Both the position numbers and the translations under genes were made by a program. A DNA stretch of 18,135 nt, from assembly GCA_020850915.1 (NCBI GenBank), contig JADZDV010000449.1, positions 1-18,135 of the forward strand. The letters run 5' to 3'. The number at the start of each line of letters is the position of its first letter. The first letter of the stretch is position 1. Of this stretch, positions 7,829 through 14,156 are shown piece after piece. The stretch is from Chloroflexota bacterium (GTDB lineage: Bacteria; Chloroflexota; UBA6077; JADZDV01). The notes under the pieces were generated by a model. That model was not told the origin of the DNA and searched no databases. It saw only the letters and a list, made by a program, of their open reading frames with translations.

Positions 7829-7857
7829 CACTTGGTCTGCCTGGTCTGGTCCAAGTG
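7829..7857 (-). repeat. Inverted repeat abutting the lpdA ribosome binding site
   Basis: CACTTGG (7829-7835) and CCAAGTG (7851-7857) are perfect 7-base arms around a 15-base loop, in the gap between the moeA fusion and lpdA. On the minus strand the right arm of the hairpin ends where GGAGG of lpdA begins, so folding could affect translation, or it may only separate the two cistrons. There is no T-tract, so it is not a classical terminator. Confidence 0.4.
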
Positions 7858-7898
7858 TAGCAGGGGAGGAGGAGCCGCCGGAAAATCGCGCTCGCCGG

Positions 7899-9818
7899 TT
7901 ACAGCTCTGCCACCACTTCGCCCATCCGCTCGACGTGATAGCCGCCGAGTGCGAGGACCTCGCCTCGGAAGTCCTGGCTCCGAACGATATCGAGCAGCGG
8001 CCGCAGCAACTCACTCTCGTAGTGCTCACGGGGGACCACCAGCTCGTACTGCTCCTCGAGCAGTGGCACGAACTCCAGTCCGAGCGCGCGCGCGGCCGCC
8101 AGGATCCCGAGTCCGACGTCAGCCACGCCGCCCGCCACTGCCGCGGCGACGGCGAGGTGGGTGTACTCCTCGCGCTCATACCCCTGGATGCTGGCGGGGT
8201 CGGCGCCCCGCCGTTGCAGCTCGTAGTCTAGCAACACCCGGGTACCAGAGCCCTTCTGGCGATTCACGAAGCGGAGCCTGCCGCCGAGCAGATCGTCGAG
8301 ACTACCGACACCGCGAGGATTGCCAGGCGGGACGATCAGCCCCTGGTCTCGCCCGACCAGGCGCACGACGACGACCGGACGACCAGGCAGGTGGCGACGG
8401 ACGTAGGACAGGTTGTACTCTCCAGTCGTATCGTCCAGCAGGTGGGAGCCGGCGAGATGGGCCTCGTTGCGCTGGAGGGCGATCAGTCCGCCAAGACTGC
8501 CGACGTTGCTCGAGGCGAGACTGAAGCCGGGCTTCACCGTCGCCAGCCGGCTGGAGAGCAAGTCCAGCGTCAGATCGTGGCTGCCAATGGCGACGATGGT
8601 CCGCTCGACCTCCTCGCGGCGCCGGAGGAGCTCAACGTCCACTTCGGCGCCGGCGTGCAATCCTTCCGACAGGCGTGGGATCGTCAGGATGCCGTCCGCG
8701 CGGACGAGCGACATGATGACGCCGGCTCCCCGCGACAGGGGCGTGGCGATCAGCCTGTCGCCGACTCGGCCAAGCTTCACCCGCACAAACTCGTCCTCGC
8801 CGATCGGAGAGAGCACTTTACGGCTCACGACGGCCTGCACCCGCGGCCGTTCTGGCAGAGCGAGGCCCAGCAGTCGGCAGACCAGCGGCCGGACGAAGAG
8901 GTCGTTCGTCAGCACCGCCGAGACTGGATAGCCAGGAATGCCGATCACCGGCTTGCCGCGGGCGAGGCCGAGGATAACCGGGTGGCCCGGACGGATCGCG
9001 ACGCCGTGCACGAGCAGCTCACCGAGCGCTTGCACGACCTGGGAGGTGAAGTCCTCTGACCCGGCAGACGAGCCAGCGTTGACCACAATGACGTCGTGGC
9101 TCTCGAGCGCGGTCTCCACGCGGGACTTGAGCAGGTCAAAGTCGTCTCGCGTGATCGGCTGGCGGTCGGGCGCGGCGCCCCACTCAGTAAGCTGTGCGCA
9201 GAGCATTCGCGAGTTGAACTCCACGATGTCGCCGGGCTTCAACGGCGTCCCTGGTTCTACCAGCTCGCTGCCAGTTGCAAGAACCGCGATGCGGGGCCGT
9301 CGCCGGACAGCCACCTCGCTCAGGCCAGCGGCGACGACCGCGCCGAGGTCCACCGGTGTCAGGAGGTGGCCCTCTGGGACGACCAGCTCCGTTGCCACGA
9401 TGTCCTCTCCCATGGCGCGAACGTGCTGCCATGGCGCAACCGGAGCCATGATCTCCAGTGTGGCATCGTCGATCGTCTGGACGTGCTCCACCATGATGAC
9501 GGCGTTAGCGTCCGGCGGGAGCGGATCGCCAGTGTCTACCCAGGTTGCCTGCATGCCGACCGTCAGCCGGAGCGGGTTCGTCTCGGACGCGCCAACGGTC
9601 TCCTCGGCCCGAACGGCGATGCCGTCCATCGCGGCGCCGTGGTAGTGTGGGGATGAGATCCGTGCCCAGACCGGACCCGCCGTCACACGGCCAAGCGCCT
9701 CGTCGACCGGAAGCGTCTCGGCGCTGAGTCGACCAACGGATGCCCGATCGAGCGCCGCTTCGAAGCGACGTCGCGCCTCCTCGAGTGGGATGTCCTCCAG
9801 GTACATCTTGCGCGGCAT
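7899..9818 (-). CDS. MoeA-type molybdopterin molybdenumtransferase fused to a periplasmic-binding-protein-like domain
   Basis: A 639-residue two-domain protein. Residues 1 to about 402 are MoeA, which inserts molybdate (or tungstate) into adenylated molybdopterin: AAMDGIAVRAE (62-72), VLATGSELVEPG (179-190), AGSSAGSEDFTSQV (248-261), RPGHPVILG and IGIPGYPVS (292-300). Residues from about 405 to 639 form a PBP-like substrate-binding domain (GSHDLTLDLL 412-421, SNVGSLGGLIAL 437-448, NRQKGSGTR 519-527, GVADVGLGI 564-572), the 'MoeA/LysR-substrate-binding' architecture known from archaea and several bacteria. A role of the second domain in sensing or delivering the metal or cofactor is inference. 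The ATG at 9818 shares one base with the stop of the preceding moeA (TGATG), and a GAGGTGAGG stretch upstream supports it. There is no signal peptide, so the PBP-like domain is cytosolic. Confidence 0.93.
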   Translation of the reverse strand: MPRKMYLEDIPLEEARRRFEAALDRASVGRLSAETLPVDEALGRVTAGPVWARISSPHYHGAAMDGIAVRAEETVGASETNPLRLTVGMQATWVDTGDPLPPDANAVIMVEHVQTIDDATLEIMAPVAPWQHVRAMGEDIVATELVVPEGHLLTPVDLGAVVAAGLSEVAVRRRPRIAVLATGSELVEPGTPLKPGDIVEFNSRMLCAQLTEWGAAPDRQPITRDDFDLLKSRVETALESHDVIVVNAGSSAGSEDFTSQVVQALGELLVHGVAIRPGHPVILGLARGKPVIGIPGYPVSAVLTNDLFVRPLVCRLLGLALPERPRVQAVVSRKVLSPIGEDEFVRVKLGRVGDRLIATPLSRGAGVIMSLVRADGILTIPRLSEGLHAGAEVDVELLRRREEVERTIVAIGSHDLTLDLLSSRLATVKPGFSLASSNVGSLGGLIALQRNEAHLAGSHLLDDTTGEYNLSYVRRHLPGRPVVVVRLVGRDQGLIVPPGNPRGVGSLDDLLGGRLRFVNRQKGSGTRVLLDYELQRRGADPASIQGYEREEYTHLAVAAAVAGGVADVGLGILAAARALGLEFVPLLEEQYELVVPREHYESELLRPLLDIVRSQDFRGEVLALGGYHVERMGEVVAEL

Positions 9819-11062
9819 CAGAACAACCTCACCTCGACGATGTGGCCAGCCGACAAGCCGCCGATGTCGAGGTCGATCTTCACCAGGCCGTCCGCTCGAA
9901 TCAACGTATAGATCAGGTTGGACTTGCCGAAGAGCGGCTCCGCCCACCGCGCGCCGTCACGCTCGATGAGCCGGACCTGGAAGTAGTCTTCGCGGCCGGG
10001 CGCCGAGGCGACGTTCTTCGTCAGTCGCGCCGTCACGGTGGACCGGGGGGGTGGCACCTGGCAGCCGGACATCTCGAACAGAGCCGGCCAGACGAACAGG
10101 TCGAAGGTCACCATGCAGGAGACCGGATTGCCCGGCAATCCGAAGACCGGCTTCCCTTGCGCGGCGGCCAGAATTGTCGGCTTGCCCGGTTTGAGCGAGA
10201 CGCCGTGGACCAGGACGCCCGGCTCGCCCAGCGCCTGGATCGCCTGAGCGGTCAGGTCACGCGTTGAGACCGACGAGCCAGCCGAGATGATTACGACGTC
10301 GGCGGACTCGATGGCGCGCCGGGCCACGGACTCCAGGACCTCGTAGACATCCGGGACGATGCCGAAAAGCAGCGGCTGGTGACCGGCTCGCCGGACAAGG
10401 CTTCCCAGGGTGTATGAGTTGATGTCCCGAACCTGTCCCGGGCCCGGCTCCTGGTCGGGCGGGACGATCTCGTCGCCGCTCCCCAGGATCGCCACCCGCA
10501 GCCGCGACGCCACCCGCACGGTCACGATGCCGAGCGCCAGCAGGCCGCCGATGTCCTGCGGGCGGACCAGGTGTCCTGCCTCCAGAAGGAGGTCCCCCGT
10601 GCGCACGTCCTCGCCCGGCTGAATGACGTTCTCGCCTGGTGCCACGGGACGGACCACTTCGATGGTGTCCGCGTCGACCGGCTGGGTCTGCTCCACCATC
10701 ACCACGGCGTCCGCGCCTGGCGGCAGCATGCCGCCGGTGGCAATCACGGCGCACTGGCCGATGGCGACGCGCACCTCGGCCTGGCGGCCCATGAGCACCT
10801 CGCCGACGATGCTCAGGTAGGCGGGCAGACCTTCGCTGGCGCCGTACGTATCGGCAGCCCGGACCGCGTAGCCGTCCATGGTGGATCGAGCGAACGAGGG
10901 CAGCTCGGCGGGCGCGTGGAGCGTGCTCGCCAGCACCCGACCCAGCGCCTGGTCGGTGGGCACCAGTTCGGCATCCTGACCGACCGGCAGATAAGGACGC
11001 AACCTGGCGTAAGCATCTGGCGGCGTCAGGACGTTGAACAGCTCTTTCGCACGGGTCTGCAC
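9818..11062 (-). CDS. moeA: Molybdopterin molybdenumtransferase MoeA
   Basis: This is the first of two adjacent MoeA proteins. From GTG 11062 it has 414 residues, the usual MoeA size. Landmarks are FARSTMDGYAVRAAD (57-71), GGMLPPGADAVVMVEQ, ILGSGDEIV, SAGSSVSTRDLTAQAI, LKPGKPTI and FGLPGNPVS, and the C-terminal domain IV ends in VEVRLF. An in-frame ATG at 11161 would add 33 residues with no family resemblance. I prefer 11062, though its ribosome site (AGGGAG, about 14 bases off) is poor and the longer form cannot be excluded. It is followed directly by the MoeA-PBP fusion. The pair may act on different metals (Mo or W) or different target enzymes; that is inference, since no molybdoenzyme is in the window. 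Confidence 0.92.
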   Translation of the reverse strand: MQTRAKELFNVLTPPDAYARLRPYLPVGQDAELVPTDQALGRVLASTLHAPAELPSFARSTMDGYAVRAADTYGASEGLPAYLSIVGEVLMGRQAEVRVAIGQCAVIATGGMLPPGADAVVMVEQTQPVDADTIEVVRPVAPGENVIQPGEDVRTGDLLLEAGHLVRPQDIGGLLALGIVTVRVASRLRVAILGSGDEIVPPDQEPGPGQVRDINSYTLGSLVRRAGHQPLLFGIVPDVYEVLESVARRAIESADVVIISAGSSVSTRDLTAQAIQALGEPGVLVHGVSLKPGKPTILAAAQGKPVFGLPGNPVSCMVTFDLFVWPALFEMSGCQVPPPRSTVTARLTKNVASAPGREDYFQVRLIERDGARWAEPLFGKSNLIYTLIRADGLVKIDLDIGGLSAGHIVEVRLF

Positions 11063-11183
11063 GGTGGTTCGCTCGCGCTCCCTGATGTCCGTGACTCCGT
11101 CGCCGCTCAGTGGGACGACCTTATCGCTTTCCTCGTCTCCCGCCGGGATCGTAGCATGCACTCGGCACGAGCAATCTCACCCC

Positions 11184-11209
11184 GGCCCGCTCCGGCCTGG
11201 GAGCGGGCC
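11184..11209. repeat. Strong 10-bp hairpin in the moeA/asparaginase divergent region
   Basis: GGCCCGCTCC (11184-11193) and GGAGCGGGCC (11200-11209) form a perfect 10-bp GC-rich stem with a 6-base loop. It sits six bases before the AAAGG ribosome site of the asparaginase gene and in the shared upstream region of moeA. No T-tract follows on either strand, so a leader hairpin or regulatory dyad is more likely than a terminator. Confidence 0.55.
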
Positions 11210-11227
11210 CACCCGAAAGGCCTTGAC

Positions 11228-12292
11228 GTGACGAACGATCCATGCTGGTCGGCAGCGACCTGTGCGCCGGCCATTGCTGTCTGGCGCGGCGCGGTTCTGG
11301 AGTCTGTCCACTACGGAGCAATCGCCGTGGCCGATGCAGACGGCAGACTGGTTGCTTGCCTTGGGGACCCCACACTCCGGATGTACCTGCGCTCTTCGGC
11401 CAAGCCGTTCCAATTGATGGCGTTCGTCGAGCGCGGTGGTGTCCAGCGGTTTGGCTTGACGGACGGTATGCTGGCCGTGCTGAGCGCCTCGCACGGCGCG
11501 GAGCAGTTCCACACAGAGATGGTCCAGACCGTCCTCGACCGGATCGGCTGCACTCCTGACGATCTGCAGTGTGGGCCGCACCTGCCGATGGACGCGGCGT
11601 CGGCAAAGGCGATGCTCGCGACCGGGTTGACGCCGACGACTCTCCACTCCAACTGCTCGGGGAAGCACACCGGCATGCTCGCGCTCGCCAGGCTGATCGA
11701 CGCGCCGCTCGAGGGCTACCTCGACCCGGACCACGCCGTGCAGCGCTTGATCCGGGACCGCGTGGCCGCGTTCTTCGGCGTGGAGGAGGCCGACCTCATC
11801 TGGGGCGTGGATGGTTGTGGCGCACCCGCCTTCACGGCGCCGATGTGGGTCACGGCGCAGGCGTACGCGCGGCTCGTGGAGCCGCCGGACGAGCTGGGTA
11901 CCCTGGCAGTCGCGGCGCGCCAGATCATCAGCGCGATCCGGCATCATCCGGAGATGATCGCGGCCAGCACCGGCCGACTGGACACCGAGCTCATGCGTCT
12001 CGATCCACGCTTCATCACGAAGAGCGGTGCGGATGGGGTCTTCTGCGTCGGCATACCCGCGGCGCTGGCTGGTGGTCGCCCGCTCGGAGTGATGGTGAAG
12101 ATTAGCGATGGAGACGGCCAGACGCGTGCGCGCATTCCCGCGGTCATCGAGGCGCTCAGGCAGCTCGGAGCGCTGGACCGGAGCTTGTACGACGAACTGG
12201 AGCGTCGGTTCCCACGAGATCTCAAGAATGACGCGGGACGTGTCGTAGGACGGGTTGCGCCGTGCTTCGAGCTGCAACGGGTCGCTAACTGA
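11228..12292 (+). CDS. L-asparaginase, class 3 (Rhizobium etli type II family)
   Basis: Hydrolyses L-asparagine to aspartate and ammonia. It belongs to the R. etli-type asparaginase family, not to the AnsA/AnsB fold. Residues known for that family line up at a constant offset of eight: SSAKP (Ser56, Lys59; Ser48 and Lys51 in the R. etli enzyme), SASHG (Ser88; Ser80), SNCSGKHTG (Cys143, Lys146; Cys135 and Lys138, metal site) and VDGCGAP (Cys197; Cys189). The R. etli numbering is from memory. At 354 residues it is of usual length. GTG 11228 is chosen because AAAGG lies seven bases upstream; a much longer in-frame extension runs backwards through moeA and is not real. No signal peptide, so cytoplasmic. 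The response regulator follows after 17 bases. Confidence 0.92.
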   Translation: MTNDPCWSAATCAPAIAVWRGAVLESVHYGAIAVADADGRLVACLGDPTLRMYLRSSAKPFQLMAFVERGGVQRFGLTDGMLAVLSASHGAEQFHTEMVQTVLDRIGCTPDDLQCGPHLPMDAASAKAMLATGLTPTTLHSNCSGKHTGMLALARLIDAPLEGYLDPDHAVQRLIRDRVAAFFGVEEADLIWGVDGCGAPAFTAPMWVTAQAYARLVEPPDELGTLAVAARQIISAIRHHPEMIAASTGRLDTELMRLDPRFITKSGADGVFCVGIPAALAGGRPLGVMVKISDGDGQTRARIPAVIEALRQLGALDRSLYDELERRFPRDLKNDAGRVVGRVAPCFELQRVAN

Positions 12293-12309
12293 CGCGCAGA
12301 CGGCCGGGA

Positions 12310-12771
12310 ATGGATCTTGCGCCGGTGACTTCCAGCTCACGGTCCGGGGGAAGTTTGGAGGGAGTCGAGGAGACGCTGTCCATCCTTGTCGTTGAGGATG
12401 ACCAGCCAACGGCTGAACTGCTGCGCATCGTCTTCAACGACGTGCCAGGTTGGGGCGCCACCGTGGTGCACGAGCCTATCGGAGCTCAGGAAGTGTTCCG
12501 ACACGTCCGGCTTGACGTGCTCGTCCTCGACGTGAACCTGCCCGGGATGAGCGGCCTCGAACTGCTGGCAACCCTCCGACAGGATCCGCGTTGGCGCGAG
12601 TCGCCGGTGATCCTGATCTCTGCCGCACACAATCAGGCCGGCATCCTCGACGCGGTCGAGTGCGGGCAGGCAGCGCGGTTCGTCCCCAAGCCATTCGACA
12701 TTTGCGACCTTCTGGACGCGGTCACGTCCGAGGTCGCTCGGGCGCGGCGCACCCAGCCATGCGCCTCGTGA
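12310..12771 (+). CDS. Single-domain (receiver-only) response regulator
   Basis: A 153-residue protein that is nearly all receiver domain. SILVVEDDQPTAELL (24-38) gives the acidic pocket, VLDVNLPGMSG (72-82) carries the phospho-acceptor Asp74, ILISAA (101-106) the switch Ser104, and FVPKPFD (124-130) the conserved Lys127. It has no DNA-binding or enzymatic output domain, so it probably works by protein-protein contact or as a phosphorelay intermediate. About 22 residues precede the domain, so the true start may be downstream (for example TTG 12355 or GTG 12325); none has a clear ribosome site, and ATG 12310 keeps it 17 bases from the asparaginase gene. No histidine kinase is in the window, making it an orphan regulator here. 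Confidence 0.85.
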   Translation: MDLAPVTSSSRSGGSLEGVEETLSILVVEDDQPTAELLRIVFNDVPGWGATVVHEPIGAQEVFRHVRLDVLVLDVNLPGMSGLELLATLRQDPRWRESPVILISAAHNQAGILDAVECGQAARFVPKPFDICDLLDAVTSEVARARRTQPCAS

Positions 12772-13247
12772 TCGCGTTCCACCTCGTCGCGCGCCCTTGA
12801 TCCCCCGGTCAAGCGATCGCCGCGGTTGGCGGAAGGGCCGGTCGACACACCCCAGGAGGTCGGGCAGGCAGAACGGCATCGACACGACCGCGGTCGCGTG
12901 GCGGTCGCCGGCTCCCGCGGCGCAGGTTGTGGACGGCGATCCTGCTCTCGGCGGTCTACCAGCCTCAACGAGGGGCCGAAGCGCTTCGAGCAACCGCGGT
13001 AGTGCCAGAACCATTCCAGTTGAGCCCGGCGCCGTCGCCGGCGGCTGGCCTCGCCGATCAGAGCAGGTCGAGGGAGCAGCGGCGCCATCCGGCCCATGGT
13101 CGGTCTGAAGCCAACCTGGTATCGTCTAACGGTCGCTGTCCGCGGCGGCTGAATCCTGGCCGGCCAGCGTCCGGGGCGCCGGAGTCGTCAAGCACCGTGC
13201 CTTCCTCCAGCGCTGCTCCCCTGGCGCTCGGCCGTGGGGAGCGTCGA
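12772..13247. other. Intergenic region with no convincing gene
   Basis: About 476 bases between the response regulator and the DtxR-type gene. Open frames on both strands exist (for example minus 12633-13097 and plus 12797-13108), but they have Arg/Pro/Ser-rich compositions typical of high-GC shadow frames and no ribosome sites. The DtxR frame itself stays open upstream to 12927, but its extra 107 residues resemble nothing in that family. I saw a 12-base palindrome (13156-13167) and no tRNA, terminator with T-tract or repeat array. Confidence 0.6.
13156..13167. repeat. 12-base perfect palindrome upstream of the DtxR-type gene
   Basis: CTGGCCGGCCAG is a perfect dyad 80 bases before the GTG of the metalloregulator gene. 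It could be an operator for autoregulation, but it is GC-only at its core, so chance occurrence in this genome is quite possible. Confidence 0.25.
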
Positions 13248-13904
13248 GTGATCAGTCCGGTTGTCGAGGAGTACCTTCAGACACTCCACTTCATGCTGCG
13301 GGACGGGCAGCAAACGATCGCCGCGCGCCTGGCCAAGCGGCTCGGTCTGAGCGCTCCAACCGTCACGGTGACGCTGCGTCGAATGGCGCGTGATGGGCTT
13401 GTCACATTCGGTGCGCATCGTGAGATCCTGTTGACGGAGAGTGGTCGTGAGGCGGCCGAAACCAGCGTGCGCCGACACGCCCTCGTCGAGCGGCTGCTGA
13501 CCGACTTCCTCCAGATGCCGTGGGACGAGGCTCACGAGGAGTCCCACGGCATCGAGCACGCAGTCACCCCGAAGGTGGAGCGCCAGCTCCTAATTGCGCT
13601 GAACAATCCCACGACATGTCCACACGGCAACCCGATCCCTGGCCTGGGCAGTCTGCACCCGGGAGAGTTCCCGTTGGACCAGGTGCGCGCCGGCGAGGAG
13701 GTGGTGCTGGAGCGGATCACCGAAGAGGCGGAAGTGAGCGCGGAGCTCATGCACCATCTGCAGACCCACGGTCTGGCGCCTGGCGCTCGATTGAGGGTCG
13801 CGCGCGTCGAGGCGTTCAACAGCCTGCTGGTGGTTGACGGACCGGCCGGCGAGGCGATTCTGGGGCTGGACGCGGCGGCCAAGCTGCGGGCGCGGCGCCC
13901 CTGA
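13248..13904 (+). CDS. DtxR/MntR-family metal-dependent transcriptional regulator with FeoA-like domain
   Basis: A 218-residue three-part metalloregulator: N-terminal winged helix (residues 1-65, LAKRLGLSAPTVTVTLRRM as the recognition region), dimerisation and metal-binding domain (66-140, with CPHGNPIP at 124-131), and a C-terminal SH3/FeoA-like domain (142-218). GTG 13248 is favoured by GGGGAG six bases upstream. By alignment with DtxR from memory, His77, Glu81 and His96 keep metal site 1 (DtxR His79, Glu83, His98). At site 2 Glu103 and His104 are kept, but DtxR Met10 is Glu8 and Cys102 is His100. Such proteins repress iron or manganese uptake genes when metal is bound; the specificity here is unclear. 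No transporter is adjacent, so its targets lie elsewhere. Confidence 0.92.
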   Translation: MISPVVEEYLQTLHFMLRDGQQTIAARLAKRLGLSAPTVTVTLRRMARDGLVTFGAHREILLTESGREAAETSVRRHALVERLLTDFLQMPWDEAHEESHGIEHAVTPKVERQLLIALNNPTTCPHGNPIPGLGSLHPGEFPLDQVRAGEEVVLERITEEAEVSAELMHHLQTHGLAPGARLRVARVEAFNSLLVVDGPAGEAILGLDAAAKLRARRP

Positions 13905-14078
13905 TGCGTGACAACCGCTGGCCGGGCGTTCGTTGCCCCTGGCGGCATCGAGTTGCGCTCGCCCCTCCCCAGCAGTGCCACCTCGGACGACGGACTCCTC
14001 GTGTCCTGCTGCTCGCCTGTCGTGGACAGCGGCTGGATCGCGACTTGAAGCGTCCGAGAGCTCGGTCGGAGGAGGCCG

Positions 14079-14105
14079 TTGCCAGGCCACCAGGCGGGCT
14101 ATCAT
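14079..14105 (+). promoter_or_regulatory. Candidate promoter of the aldehyde dehydrogenase gene
   Basis: TTGCCA (14079-14084) and TATCAT (14100-14105) resemble -35 and -10 hexamers with a 15-base spacer, shorter than the ideal 17. They lie about 50 bases before the ATG at 14157. The rest of the 252-base gap after the DtxR-type gene shows nothing else. Confidence 0.4.
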
Positions 14106-14156
14106 TGGAAAAGCCGGCGAACTCGCGACGGTACGCGAATTCGGGAGGAGCAAGGC

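Noticed and set aside
10571..11227. N-terminal extension of the asparaginase frame through moeA
   Set aside because: It is antisense to strongly conserved moeA and has no family similarity. The GTG at 11228 has a good ribosome site and places all family residues correctly.
12337..13014. Long minus-strand open frame opposite the response regulator
   Set aside because: It overlaps a clear receiver domain on the other strand, and its Arg/Pro-rich translation shows no domain, as expected of a high-GC shadow frame.
13114..13190. Possible tRNA, because TCGTCTAACGGT resembles the D-arm of Glu/Gln tRNAs
   Set aside because: No matching acceptor stem, anticodon arm or GGTTCGAATCC-type T-arm follows at the required distances.
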